This document shows, one piece after another, positions 18,882-30,231 of a stretch of DNA of 64,000 bases. The stretch is from the NCBI RefSeq assembly GCF_004022705.2, contig NZ_RZOY02000006.1, forward strand, positions 156,943 through 220,942. The letters run 5' to 3'. The stretch is from Mesorhizobium sp. M2D.F.Ca.ET.226.01.1.1. Its GTDB lineage: Bacteria; Pseudomonadota; Alphaproteobacteria; Rhizobiales; Rhizobiaceae. The notes below the pieces were generated by a model. It was not told the origin of the DNA. It worked only from the letters and a program-made list of their open reading frames with translations, and made no database searches. Each line of letters starts with the position of its first letter. Positions within the stretch are counted from its first letter, which is position 1. The translations under genes and the position numbers were made by a program.

Positions 18882-19178
18882 CTATCCGATGAACTGCCGT
18901 GCGAGGATCAACACAGCCGCGCCGGCCAAGAACATCGCCATCAGGCCGCCGCGCAGCGACACCAGCACGGTGACGATCAGCGCCGCCCATTCGGCCGGTC
19001 CGGCATGCAGCAGTTCCGGGGCGACCAGCGTCGTCAGGACGGCGGCCGGCACGGCGTTGAGGCCGGCCTCGACGCGCGGATGGATGGTGTCGAAGCGCGA
19101 GATGACGAGGTGGCCGCCAACCCGTGTCAGATAGGTAGCGACAGCGCCGGCAAGGATGATCCAGAAGGTCGTGCTCAT
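18882..19178 (-). CDS. azlD: AzlD family branched-chain amino acid export subunit
   Basis: This is a 98-residue small membrane protein of the AzlD family (PF05437), with three or four hydrophobic helices. The N-terminus TTFWIILAGAVATYLTRVGG is typical. It forms the exporter for branched-chain amino acids together with AzlC, which is encoded just upstream. The ATG at 19178 overlaps the stop of azlC by four bases (ATGA), so translation is coupled. The longer frame to 19328 is a shadow inside azlC. Confidence 0.9.
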   Translation of the reverse strand: MSTTFWIILAGAVATYLTRVGGHLVISRFDTIHPRVEAGLNAVPAAVLTTLVAPELLHAGPAEWAALIVTVLVSLRGGLMAMFLAGAAVLILARQFIG

Positions 19179-19903
19179 GGCCGCTTGCCAACGCCGCTGT
19201 GATGCGGCGGCAGGATCACCGCCAGGAGAACACCGGCGATCGCGCCGATCGAGACATGCCAGGGCGAGCCGACGGTTCTGTAGGCGATGATCGAGGCGAC
19301 GGCGCTGGCGGCAACGACGGGCGCCCAAAGCGGCCGCTTGCGGAAGCCAAGCACCAGGCCGAGGAAATAGATCGGCAGCAGGAAATCGATGCCCAGCGCA
19401 TGCGTATCCGGGATCATCTTGCCGAACACCGCGCCTAAGCCGCTTTCGATCACCCAGAACACATAGACCGGGAGGCCGAGCCCGAGATACCAGACGAAAC
19501 CGACCGGGCGGCCGGATTCAGCCCTTGCCTCGGCGATTGCGAATTGTGGGTCGGTGAGGATGAAATAGCCGGCGGCCTGCTGCAGCAGCGGCCAATGCGC
19601 GATGCGCCGGCCGATGCCCGCCGAATAAAGCACGTGGCGAAAATTCACCGCGAAGATCGACAGCACGATCAGCCACGGCGCGACATGCTGGCCGAACAGT
19701 TCGATGCCGACCATCTGGCTGGCGCCGCCATAGATCATGGCGCTCATCAGGAAGGCTTCGAGCACGGAGAAACCATTGTCGACCGCGATCGCGCCGAACA
19801 GCACCGCGAACGGCGCGGAAGCGACGACGACCGGCATCGACAATCGCACGCCGTCCCAGAAGTCGCTCCCGGTCCTGCCCTCAGAGATTGTTTCCGCCGT
19901 CAT
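19175..19903 (-). CDS. azlC: AzlC family branched-chain amino acid exporter
   Basis: This is a 242-residue membrane protein of the AzlC/YgaZ family (PF03591). The first helices read MPVVVASAPFAVLFGAIAV and the family segment MSAMIYGGASQMVGIELFG is clear; NFRHVLYSAGI is another hallmark. It is the large subunit of a branched-chain amino acid exporter with AzlD. The two genes form an operon with a 4-base overlap. The preceding 329 bases (19904-20232) hold a palindrome and probably its promoter. Confidence 0.92.
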   Translation of the reverse strand: MTAETISEGRTGSDFWDGVRLSMPVVVASAPFAVLFGAIAVDNGFSVLEAFLMSAMIYGGASQMVGIELFGQHVAPWLIVLSIFAVNFRHVLYSAGIGRRIAHWPLLQQAAGYFILTDPQFAIAEARAESGRPVGFVWYLGLGLPVYVFWVIESGLGAVFGKMIPDTHALGIDFLLPIYFLGLVLGFRKRPLWAPVVAASAVASIIAYRTVGSPWHVSIGAIAGVLLAVILPPHHSGVGKRP

Positions 19904-19969
19904 CAGCCGCTCCTAATGCATGACGCCCCTGAAGTGCGCAGCTGTTCTGGGACATGCATCAAAACAAAA

Positions 19970-20015
19970 CTTGAAGCGCCTTGCCTGAGCGGATTCCAGC
20001 GCAACGCGCTTCAAG
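19970..20015. repeat. Extragenic palindrome in the gap 19904-20232
   Basis: CTTGAAGCGCCTTGC (19970-19984) faces GCAACGCGCTTCAAG (20001-20015), matching in 14 of 15 positions around a 16-base spacer. It lies in the 329-base gap between the divergent azlC and SDR genes. Apart from this and presumed promoters I see no gene in the gap. Confidence 0.6.
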
Positions 20016-20232
20016 TGCGGCCTGATGTAGGAAGCGTCGCTGTCATTGTCACACCAATTCGCTTGACCCGACGATCAGCGGAACTGATCGCCCCCGCTTC
20101 CGTGGCCGATGACAAACTGGCAAGCGTTCGAAAGCTTGCCCAAGGGTGTTACCGGATGATGGATTTTCCATCCGCCCCTATTGTCGAGCGATCAAACCCG
20201 GTGCCAAGATCGGGACAAAAGAGGGGCAATGA

Positions 20233-20991
20233 ATGATCGTCTTTGATTTCACCGGCAGGCATGCGGTCGTCACCGGAGCTGGCGGCGGCATGGGCGAAGC
20301 GATCGCGCTGGCGCTGCTCGGTGCCGGCGCCTCCGTCACCGCCATCGACATCAAGCCCCGCCCGGTCTCGCTTGCCGCCTACGACGACAGGCTGACCTTC
20401 GCCCAAGGCGATTTGACCGATGCCGCCTTCGTCGAGCGAAGCATCGGCGCCGCCGGCCGCGAGCGCGGCCGCATCGACTATCTCGCCAATGTCGCCGGCG
20501 TGCTGTGGTTCGGCCGCGACAAGTCAGCGCTCGAGATGGATCTCGATGTGTGGGACCAGGTGTTCAACATCAATCTGAAATCTTTCGTGCACACGGCGCG
20601 AGCGGTCGTTCCGCATATGCGCGCCGGCGGGCGCGGCGGCGCCATGGTGCATTTCTCGACCATCCAGTGGTATCGCGGCGATCCGAAACCGCAGGACGCC
20701 TATCAGGCCTCGAAGGCGGGCGTCTGCGCCCTCTCCAAGTCGTTGGCCATGCAGCTTGCCGGCGAGCGGATCCGCTCGAACGCCATCTGCCCCGGCATGG
20801 CGCTGACGCCGTTGCAAGCGCGTTGGGACACCGAGGAGAAACGCGCCGCCGTGGCGGATTATACACCGCTCGGCCGCATCGGCACACCGCAGGACATGGC
20901 CAATGCCGCGCTGTTCCTGCTGTCGGACGCCGCAAGCTACATCACCGGCATCGAGCTCGCCGTCGACGGTGGCCTGTTGATGCGGATGTAG
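20233..20991 (+). CDS. SDR family oxidoreductase
   Basis: This is a 252-residue classical short-chain dehydrogenase. The cofactor motif TGAGGGMG lies near residue 14, the ANVAG segment near 88 stands in place of the usual NNAG, and the catalytic YQASK lies near 157. The C-terminus ITGIELAVDGGLLM is typical of the FabG-like group. GAGGGG precedes the ATG at good distance. The substrate is unknown. It stands alone, with extragenic repeats on both sides. Confidence 0.9.
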   Translation: MIVFDFTGRHAVVTGAGGGMGEAIALALLGAGASVTAIDIKPRPVSLAAYDDRLTFAQGDLTDAAFVERSIGAAGRERGRIDYLANVAGVLWFGRDKSALEMDLDVWDQVFNINLKSFVHTARAVVPHMRAGGRGGAMVHFSTIQWYRGDPKPQDAYQASKAGVCALSKSLAMQLAGERIRSNAICPGMALTPLQARWDTEEKRAAVADYTPLGRIGTPQDMANAALFLLSDAASYITGIELAVDGGLLMRM

Positions 20992-21000
20992 GCGGTTAGA

Positions 21001-21087
21001 GCAATTCCAGGAAAAGTGTGAGCGGTTTTCCGCCCGGAATTGCGTAAAAACAAAAAGATAGAGCGGTTCGCCGTTTCCGTGAAACGG
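21001..21087. repeat. Extragenic palindromic repeat
   Basis: Two inverted pairs follow one another: GCAATTCC (21001-21008) with GGAATTGC (21036-21043), and CCGTTTC with GAAACGG (21071-21087, 3-base loop). Between them lies a 16-base stretch, AAAAACAAAAAGATAG (21046-21061), whose exact reverse complement recurs at 25974-25989. It lies in the gap after the SDR gene and before the end of the DUF2461 gene. Confidence 0.65.
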
Positions 21088-21118
21088 TGAAACGCATTTG
21101 CCTGACCCTGCGACGGCG

Positions 21119-21810
21119 TCAGGCCGCCACAGCTGTGCCCTGGATCGCCCTGCCCCAGTCGAGCAGCGGCTTGGCGCCAAGCGTGAAGTCGACGAGGTCG
21201 TCGACCAGGGCCGGCGAATGAATCGTTGCCGGATCGATGTCGTGCCGGACCACGAAATGCCGATTGCGCACAGCCTGGGCGAGGTCGTCGTCGCCGACGT
21301 CCTCGAAACCGCGCGGCGCGCGCTTCAGGCGGTCCTCCGCATCGAGCTCCAGGCCTGCCTTCTTGAGCGACGAGACCATGGCGCGGAACGCGGCCGGCTT
21401 GGTCACGATCGCCTTGCGCATCGCCTGCAGCAGCTCTGGCGCCGGCTGCCACCAGGCGACGCCGGCGAAGCAACGCTCCAGCCCGATATGCACATAGAAG
21501 ACGCCTTGTGACATCTTGGTGCCGTCCGGCGACAGGATCGCCGACAGATGCCGGTTGTAGGGCCGCTTGTCCTTGGCGAAGCGCACGTCGCGATTGATGC
21601 GGAACAGCGATTTCTTGCGGTCGCCGCGCAAGCCGAGCTTGGCCGCCTCGAACCGCTCGCTGAGCGTCTCGACGAGATCGCAAAACGGCCCATGCAGCTC
21701 GCTGTCGAAGAGGTCGCGGTTTTCCTGAAACCACTCCCGGCTCTGGTGGAAGTCGAGCGCCTTGAAGAACGGAATGGCTTTTGGCCCAAAGCCCTTGAAC
21801 GCGCCCGCCA

Positions 21811-21811
<1 letters not shown>
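21119..21811 (-). CDS. DUF2461 domain protein (TIGR02453 family)
   Basis: This is a 230-residue protein of the DUF2461 family (PF09365), whose function is unknown. Conserved segments include FFKALDFHQSREWFQENR at the N-terminus, LFRINRDVRFAKDKRPY, GVFYVHIGLE, and the C-terminal LVDFTLGAKPLLDWG. The start codon shares one base with the stop of ligA (TGATG), so it is translated with, and probably after, the DNA ligase. I see no signal peptide or membrane segment. A link to DNA repair or replication would be inference from context only. Confidence 0.88.
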
Positions 21812-24048
<2,237 letters not shown>

Positions 24049-24152
24049 CTATAAATCAGGATTCGCCGGCATGAAGTCGCCTTACGCAAAAATCATTCCC
24101 GAACAGCAAGATGCAGCCATCTGCTGACTCAGCCTGCCAGCGTCCGGAAATC

Positions 24153-25826
24153 TTAAGCCGCCGCGGTATTCTCGCGCAGCAGCCTGTCGGCGGCGGCGCG
24201 GGCTTCGTCGGTGATGGTGGCGCCGGCCAGCATGCGAGCGATCTCCTCCTGGCGCGCGGCGCGATCCATTTCGGCAATACCGGTGGCGACGCGGTCCTTG
24301 CCGCCGGATTTCGAGATCAGGAAATGCGTGGCCGCGCGGGCGGCTACCTGCGGCGCATGCGTGACCGAAAGCACCTGCACACGCTTCGACAGCCGCGCCA
24401 GCCGCTGGCCGATGGCGTCGGCAACCGCGCCGCCGACGCCGGTGTCGATTTCGTCAAACACGAGGGTCGGCGCCGAGCCGCGATCGGCCAGCGCCACCTT
24501 CAATGCCAGGAGGAAGCGCGACAGCTCGCCGCCGGAGGCGACCTTCATCATCGGCCCCGGCCTTGTGCCCGGATTGGTCCGCACCCAGAACTCGACCTGG
24601 TCGATACCCTCTTCCATGCGGCTTTCGGCATTGCTCGTCATCTCGACGATGAACTCGGCCCGCTCGAGCTTGAGCGCCGGCAATTCCGCCATGACCGCCT
24701 TGGTCAGGCCCGTCGCCGCCGCGTGGCGCAGCGAGGAAAGCTGTGCGGCGGAAATATCATAGGCCTCGCGCCCGGCGGCGGCCTGCTTCTCCAGCGCATG
24801 CAGCCGCTCCTCACCGGCATCGAGGTCGGCGAGATCGGCCACCATCGTGTCGCGCAGTAGCGCCAGATCGTCGACCGCCACATTGTGCTTGCGCGAAGCG
24901 GCACGCAGCGCAAACAGTCGCTCCTCCGCCTTCTCCAAACGCTGCGGATCATATTCGGTGGCGCGAAGCGCTGCTTCGACACCGGACTGGGCCGCGTCGA
25001 GCGAGAGCATCGCCTCGTCGAGCGACTTCACCACGTCGTCGAGCAGGCCCGGCGCTTCGCCTGCCTTGCGCTGCAGCCGGCGCAACAGGCTGGCAAGCTG
25101 CGGCAGCGGCGAGGACGGCCCGGACAGAACATCCTGCGCGTCATGGATTTCGCCGGCGATTTTTTCGACGCGCATCATCTGCGCGCGCAATTCCGCAAGC
25201 TCGCTCTCCTCGCCCGGCTGCGGGTCGAGCTTTGCCAACTCGGCCACCGAGGCGCGCAGATAATCCGCCTCGCGCGCCGCCGCTTCGACCTTGGCGCGAT
25301 GCCGGGAGAGCTCCTGCTCGCAGTTTCGCCAGTAGCGCCAGGCCTCGCCCGCGCCGCGAACGGCGCCGAGATGGCCGCCGAAACTGTCCAGCAATTCGCG
25401 ATGCGCGCCGGGATCGACCAGCGCGCGCTCGTCATGCTGACCATGGATTTCGACCAACGCGCGGCCGACATCGCGCATCAGCGTGACGCTGGAGGGCTGG
25501 TCGTTGACGAAGACGCGCGTGCGGCCGTCGGCCGTCTGCACGCGGCGCAGAATGATGTCGCCGTCATCCTCGATGTCATTCTCGGCAAGCAGCGCGCGGG
25601 CCGGATGGTTGCGCGGAACGTCGAACACCGCGATCACCTGGCCTTGCGCGGCGCCGTGGCGCACCAGCGAGGCATCGCCGCGCGCGCCGAGCGCCAGCGA
25701 CAAGGCGTCGAGCAGGATGGATTTGCCGGCGCCGGTCTCGCCGGTCAGCACCGAAAGCCCAGGCAGGAAGTCGATGTCCAGCTTCTCGATCAGGACGATA
25801 TCGCGGATCGACAGTCTGGACAGCAT
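24153..25826 (-). CDS. recN: DNA repair protein RecN
   Basis: This is a 557-residue SMC-like ATPase that acts in double-strand break repair. Walker A GETGAGKS lies at residues 29-36; a long coiled-coil region runs through the middle (about 150-380); the signature SGGELSRFLLALK and Walker B LVFDEIDTGVGG lie in the C-terminal third. It is part of the lpxC-bamD-recN-ligA series common in alphaproteobacteria. The gap to bamD is about 210 bases and holds palindromic repeats. Confidence 0.96.
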   Translation of the reverse strand: MLSRLSIRDIVLIEKLDIDFLPGLSVLTGETGAGKSILLDALSLALGARGDASLVRHGAAQGQVIAVFDVPRNHPARALLAENDIEDDGDIILRRVQTADGRTRVFVNDQPSSVTLMRDVGRALVEIHGQHDERALVDPGAHRELLDSFGGHLGAVRGAGEAWRYWRNCEQELSRHRAKVEAAAREADYLRASVAELAKLDPQPGEESELAELRAQMMRVEKIAGEIHDAQDVLSGPSSPLPQLASLLRRLQRKAGEAPGLLDDVVKSLDEAMLSLDAAQSGVEAALRATEYDPQRLEKAEERLFALRAASRKHNVAVDDLALLRDTMVADLADLDAGEERLHALEKQAAAGREAYDISAAQLSSLRHAAATGLTKAVMAELPALKLERAEFIVEMTSNAESRMEEGIDQVEFWVRTNPGTRPGPMMKVASGGELSRFLLALKVALADRGSAPTLVFDEIDTGVGGAVADAIGQRLARLSKRVQVLSVTHAPQVAARAATHFLISKSGGKDRVATGIAEMDRAARQEEIARMLAGATITDEARAAADRLLRENTAAA

Positions 25827-25899
25827 CAGAACCCGGACCTATTGCATGTCGGCCAAAACGGACCCGGTTTGGACAACGACACGCGCCAAAAACAAGAGA

Positions 25900-26020
25900 C
25901 TTAAAGCGCGTCGCATCGGCCCGTTCAAGCGCGACGCCTTAAGGTGCGACCATAGGGGAGTCGCAGCGCCGCACTATCTTTTTGTTTTTGCGCCGGATCA
26001 ATCCGAAAAGCGCTGCAGTC
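25900..26020. repeat. Extragenic repeats between bamD and recN
   Basis: An imperfect inverted pair, CTTAAAGCGCGTCGC (25900-25914) and GCGCGACGCCTTAAG (25928-25942), is followed by CTATCTTTTTGTTTTT (25974-25989). The latter is the exact reverse complement of part of the repeat at 21001-21087. The form CTTRAAGCGC also resembles the palindrome at 19970-20015, so all three gaps seem to carry related elements. Confidence 0.55.
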
Positions 26021-26037
26021 GGGCCAATGCTCAGGCC

Positions 26038-26907
26038 TTAGGCGCCGGTGATCAGCTTCCCGGCCTTGGAGATCCACGACCCGGCATTTTCGCGCGGCGC
26101 AAGCCCGTTGCTCTGCAGGAGCTTATAGGAATCCTTGTACCACTGGCTGTCGGGATAGTTGTTGCCGAGCACCGCGGCTGCCGTCTGCGCTTCCGAGGTC
26201 AGGCCCATCGCATAGTAGGACTCGGTCAGGCGCGCCAGCGCCTCCTCGACATGGCGGGTGTTGGAGTAGCTCTCGACCACGGTGCGGAAGCGCTTGACGG
26301 CGGCGATATAATCGCGGCGCTCGAGATAGTAGCGGCCGACCTGCATCTCCTTGCCGGCGAGCTGATCGTTGGCGAAGCGGATCTTGTCCTTGGCATCGCC
26401 GACATATTCGGAATTGGGCCAGCGGGTCACCAGATCCTGCATGGTCTGGATGGTCTGGCGCGCTTCCTTCTGATCCTGGGTGACGTCCTTGATCTGCCGA
26501 TAATAGCTCAAGCCGATGATGTATTGCGCATAGGCGGCTTCGTCGGTCGACGGATAGAGCGTCAGGTAGCGCTTCGCGGTGCCGATCGCCTCGTCATAAT
26601 TGCCGGCGCGATAGTCGGCGAAAGCGCCCATCACCATCGATTTGCGCGCGAATTCCGAATAAGGATGCTGGCGGTCGACGGCGTCGAACTTCTTGCTAGC
26701 CTCGTCGAGTCGGCCGGCATTCATGTTGGCCAGGCCCTGATTGTAGAGAACGTCGGCCGGTTCGGTCTGGTCGACATAGGTCGCCAGGTTGACGTCCTTC
26801 TTCTCCGACATGCAGGCCGACAGCACGAGCGCGGGAGCAACCACCGACAGCGCCAGCAAAACAGCCCGACGCGGCGCTACCGATTGACCAACTCGCGAAA
26901 AAAACAT
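26038..26907 (-). CDS. bamD: Outer membrane protein assembly factor BamD
   Basis: This is a 289-residue outer membrane lipoprotein of the BAM complex, which inserts beta-barrel proteins. The signal peptide ends in the lipobox LSAC (about residues 29-32). The rest is tetratricopeptide-like helical repeats: [60 protein letters not shown]. The ATG at 26907 is chosen because it gives a proper signal peptide; an upstream ATG at 26955 does not. It follows lpxC by about 300 bases, in which I see only its presumed promoter. Confidence 0.95.
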   Translation of the reverse strand: MFFSRVGQSVAPRRAVLLALSVVAPALVLSACMSEKKDVNLATYVDQTEPADVLYNQGLANMNAGRLDEASKKFDAVDRQHPYSEFARKSMVMGAFADYRAGNYDEAIGTAKRYLTLYPSTDEAAYAQYIIGLSYYRQIKDVTQDQKEARQTIQTMQDLVTRWPNSEYVGDAKDKIRFANDQLAGKEMQVGRYYLERRDYIAAVKRFRTVVESYSNTRHVEEALARLTESYYAMGLTSEAQTAAAVLGNNYPDSQWYKDSYKLLQSNGLAPRENAGSWISKAGKLITGA

Positions 26908-27206
26908 GTTTGAATTCCGCCCCTTCGGCGTCGTTTCGGTCCGGGCCGCAGCCATAAACCATTATCCCCTTGCCCGGCAACGCTATGTCCGGCCAATCGC
27001 ACATTTTTGTGGCGGCTGCCGGACGCCGCGATCTGAGCGCGATTTGGTGTCTCGGTGATGCATTATTACCACACCACCCTTGCCCAGATCAAACCCGACG
27101 GCCGCGCCTTGCGATACCGTGCAGGAGCCTGCCAGAAGGTGGCAAAGGAACCGTTACAGGCTGCAAGGGCTGGAAAACGCCGCTGTCGTCTGTGAGGAGA
27201 ACCGCC

Positions 27207-28154
27207 TCAGATAACCCAGGGCGCGTAAACCGGCCCGCTCACCGCGATCATCTCGGCGACTCGGCCGCGCTCGCGGCGCCTGGTCTCGACGATCTCGAAG
27301 GCCGTGCGGTCGGAAAGCAGCCGGCGCAACGCCGAGGCGTTCATCCGGTGGCCGCCGCGATAGGAACGGAAGCAGCCGATGAAGCGCGCGCCGGCCAGCG
27401 CCAGATCGCCCATCGCATCGAGCGTTTTGTGGCGGGCGAACTCATTGGGATAGCGCAAGCCCCCGACATTGATGACGCGGTTGTCGTCGCCGATGACCAG
27501 CGAGTTTTCCAGGGACGAGCCGAGCGCATAACCGGCGGCCCAAAGCCGCTCGACATCCTTCATGAAGCCGAAGGTGCGGGCGCGCGCGATGTCGCGGCGG
27601 AAGATGTCGGGGTTGATGTCGGAGGCAAATTGCTGCCGGCCGATCGCCGGGCTTTCAAAATCGATCTCGACCTCGAAGCGCGTGCCGTCATAGGGGCGGA
27701 ACTCCGCCCAGGATGCGCCTGCTTCCACGCGCACCGGCTTGACCACGCGGATATAGCGCCGCTTCACCGCCAGCGTCTCGATGCCGGCCTGATCGAAGGC
27801 TTCGACGAAGGCCATGGCGCTGCCGTCGAGAATGGGGACCTCCGAACCGTCGATCTCGATGACGAGGTTGTCGATGCCAAGACCGAAAACCGTGGCCATC
27901 AGATGCTCGACCGTGCCGATATGTTCGCCCGCCGGATCGCCAAGCATGGTGCAAAGATCGGTAGCGCCGACTTCCGCGACCAAAGCGCGGAAATCGCGGC
28001 TTTCACTGCCATTCGAAAGATGGAACACGATGCCCGAGTCGGCCTCGGCCGGCAGGAAATGAACGGTGACCGGCTTGCCGCTGTGGACGCCGATGCCAGT
28101 CAGCGTCGCGCGCGATTTCACTGTCGTCTGATAGTCGTGCAAGAGTAACCCCAT
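27207..28154 (-). CDS. lpxC: UDP-3-O-acyl-N-acetylglucosamine deacetylase LpxC
   Basis: This is the 315-residue zinc enzyme for the committed step of lipid A synthesis. Motifs are GIGVHSGKPV near the N-terminus, VEHLMA with a zinc histidine, RHKTLDAMGDLALAG with the second histidine and the aspartate ligand, and GGHRMNASALRRLL with the catalytic histidine. The ATG at 28154 (MGLLLHDYQTTV) fits the family; the open frame to 28253 adds 33 residues that do not. It follows ftsZ, as in many proteobacteria, but a hairpin after ftsZ suggests that it also has its own promoter. Confidence 0.96.
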   Translation of the reverse strand: MGLLLHDYQTTVKSRATLTGIGVHSGKPVTVHFLPAEADSGIVFHLSNGSESRDFRALVAEVGATDLCTMLGDPAGEHIGTVEHLMATVFGLGIDNLVIEIDGSEVPILDGSAMAFVEAFDQAGIETLAVKRRYIRVVKPVRVEAGASWAEFRPYDGTRFEVEIDFESPAIGRQQFASDINPDIFRRDIARARTFGFMKDVERLWAAGYALGSSLENSLVIGDDNRVINVGGLRYPNEFARHKTLDAMGDLALAGARFIGCFRSYRGGHRMNASALRRLLSDRTAFEIVETRRRERGRVAEMIAVSGPVYAPWVI

Positions 28155-28434
28155 ACGCCCTAATGCCTGCGTCCGCTCGATCGGCCTTGGGTATCTTGCA
28201 GCCAGATCGATGGTCTGGCGCGCGCACAAATGCGGCAAAATAAGCAAGAGCATGCGGCTCTGTATGATCGGCAGGCAGGGCTACTCCCCGAATCCCGGCA
28301 AACCGACTTTAGTCCGTGGCGAAGATAATGGCCCCCTCGGGAGACTCCAAATCACGGTTTTTTACCCCGTGTAACCACGGGAAGACGTGATAAATATCTC
28401 GTAACGCATTGTTTTAACTAGGCTTTATAAAGGA
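28155..28434 (-). promoter_or_regulatory. Leader and presumed promoter region of lpxC
   Basis: The gap between ftsZ and lpxC (342 bases in all) holds no gene I can support. Its middle part around 28340-28430 is AT-rich compared with the surroundings and contains a small hairpin, CCCGTG with CACGGG around TAAC. As the hairpin at 28435-28464 probably ends most ftsZ transcripts, lpxC likely has a promoter here. I cannot fix the exact -35 and -10 boxes. Confidence 0.4.
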
Positions 28435-28464
28435 AACAGGCAGACGATTTTTCGTCTGCCTGTT
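28435..28464 (-). terminator. Strong hairpin after ftsZ
   Basis: A perfect stem of 13 base pairs (AACAGGCAGACGA with its complement) closes on a four-base loop. On the minus strand it lies about 30 bases after the ftsZ stop and is followed by TTCCTTTATAAA, a weak T-tract. It looks like the terminator of the dcw cluster, possibly leaky into lpxC. Confidence 0.75.
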
Positions 28465-28496
28465 AACAACCGTTATATATCGTTAACGATCAGCGG

Positions 28497-30164
28497 TCAG
28501 TTGGCCTGACGGCGCAGGAACGCCGGGATCTCCAGCTGGTCGTCTTCCTGCACCGTGCGGGCCTGCGGCGTCAGCCGGCCCTGGTCGTCGAGCTGGCCGC
28601 GGCGCGGCGCGTAGAGCTGCGGATCCTGGCTGGCGAGACGGCGCATCTCGGGCGCTGCCTGGCGCAGCTTCGGTTCACGCGGCTGCGCCGGCTGGAGCCG
28701 AGCCGGCTCTTCCTCGCGGCGGGTAAGGCCGTTGGTCAGCCGCTTGATCAGCCCCATCGGACCGCTGTTCTCATGGTCCGCGGGCCGCGTCTTGGCTTCG
28801 ACTTCAGCCCTTACCACCGGCGGAAAGTCTTCCACGCGCGGCATCCGCTGCGGCGCCGCGGCCACCGGCTGCGGCATCTCGCGCTGCGGGGCGGGCTGCT
28901 GCATGACCTGCGGCTGCGCCACCGGCTGCGGCTGCGGCTGCGGCTGGGCCGGCGGAGCCTGGAAGATCTTGCTCTGCGGCCGGAAGTCGTCGACCGGCAT
29001 GGGGCGCGACTGCGCCATGGCGGCGGCGTTTGCCTCGGCGAGCTGGATCGCCTCGGCGACCGGATCGACCGCCCGCGGCTCGTAGACTTGCTGCTGAACC
29101 GGTGCCGGGCGGATTTCGGCGACCGGAGCCGCCGCTGGACGGGCAGCCGGCTTCTGCGGCGCGCGGATCGAGATCGGCGCCGCGGCGATTTCAGCGGCCG
29201 ACTTGTCGATGCCGGTGGCGACGACCGACACGCGGATCACGCCTTCCAGCTCCTCGTCGAAGGTGGCGCCCAGGATGATGTTGGCGTCCTGGTCGACCTC
29301 TTCGCGGATGCGGGTCGCGGCTTCGTCGACTTCGAACAGGGTCAGGTCGCGGCCGCCGGTGATCGAGATCAGCAGACCCTTGGCACCCTTCATCGAGGTC
29401 TCGTCGAGCAGCGGGTTGGCGATGGCGGCTTCCGCCGCGGCCATCGCGCGGCCCTCGCCCGATGCCTCGCCAGTGCCCATCATCGCCTTGCCCATCTCGC
29501 GCATAACCGAGCGCACGTCGGCGAAGTCGAGATTGATCAGGCCTTCCTTGACCATCAGGTCGGTGATGCAGGCAACGCCCGAGTAGAGCACCTGGTCGGC
29601 CATGGCGAAGGCATCGGCGAAGGTGGTCTTGTCATTGGCCAGCCGGAACAGGTTCTGGTTGGGGATGACGATGAGCGTATCGACGCATTTCTGCAGTTCC
29701 TCGATGCCCAGGTCGGCCGTCTTCATGCGGCGCTGGCCTTCGAAATGGAACGGCTTGGTGACGACGCCGACGGTGAGGATGCCCTTCTCGCGCGCCGCGC
29801 GGGCAACGACCGGAGCAGCTCCCGTGCCGGTGCCGCCGCCCATGCCGGCGGTGACGAAGCACATATGGGTGTTGGACAGGTGGTCTATGATCTCGTCGAT
29901 GCACTCTTCCGCCGCCGCGCGGCCGACTTCCGGCTGCGAGCCGGCGCCGAGGCCCTCGGTCACATGCGCGCCGAGTTGGATGAGCCGCTCGGCCTTCGAC
30001 ATGGTCAGCGCCTGCGCGTCGGTGTTGGCCACCACGAACTCGACGCCGCGCAGGCCGGCGGTGATCATGTTGTTGACGGCATTGCCGCCGCCGCCGCCGA
30101 CACCGAACACGGTGATGCGGGGCTTAAGCTCGGTGATGTCCGGCTTTTGCAGATTGATGGTCAT
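28497..30164 (-). CDS. ftsZ: Cell division protein FtsZ
   Basis: This is the 555-residue tubulin-like GTPase that forms the division ring. The GTP-binding domain shows [14 protein letters not shown] (21-34) and the tubulin signature GMGGGTGTG (108-116); the catalytic T7 loop is NLDFAD (211-216). After about residue 320 comes a long linker rich in proline, glutamine and alanine, roughly 200 residues, as is usual in rhizobia and much longer than in E. coli. The last residues, [12 protein letters not shown], form the conserved tail that binds FtsA and other partners. It is the final gene of the dcw series, 67 bases after ftsA. Confidence 0.97.
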   Translation of the reverse strand: MTINLQKPDITELKPRITVFGVGGGGGNAVNNMITAGLRGVEFVVANTDAQALTMSKAERLIQLGAHVTEGLGAGSQPEVGRAAAEECIDEIIDHLSNTHMCFVTAGMGGGTGTGAAPVVARAAREKGILTVGVVTKPFHFEGQRRMKTADLGIEELQKCVDTLIVIPNQNLFRLANDKTTFADAFAMADQVLYSGVACITDLMVKEGLINLDFADVRSVMREMGKAMMGTGEASGEGRAMAAAEAAIANPLLDETSMKGAKGLLISITGGRDLTLFEVDEAATRIREEVDQDANIILGATFDEELEGVIRVSVVATGIDKSAAEIAAAPISIRAPQKPAARPAAAPVAEIRPAPVQQQVYEPRAVDPVAEAIQLAEANAAAMAQSRPMPVDDFRPQSKIFQAPPAQPQPQPQPVAQPQVMQQPAPQREMPQPVAAAPQRMPRVEDFPPVVRAEVEAKTRPADHENSGPMGLIKRLTNGLTRREEEPARLQPAQPREPKLRQAAPEMRRLASQDPQLYAPRRGQLDDQGRLTPQARTVQEDDQLEIPAFLRRQAN

Positions 30165-30231
30165 TGTCTCCGTCCTTTGCCTTTCCCGCCGCCTCGCCGC
30201 TGCGGCCGCCTATGGGGCTGTCCCCGTCAAA

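Noticed and set aside
28355..28380. Small hairpin CCCGTG/CACGGG with a nearby T-run as a terminator
   Set aside because: The T-run lies on the wrong side for either transcript direction of interest and the stem has only six pairs.
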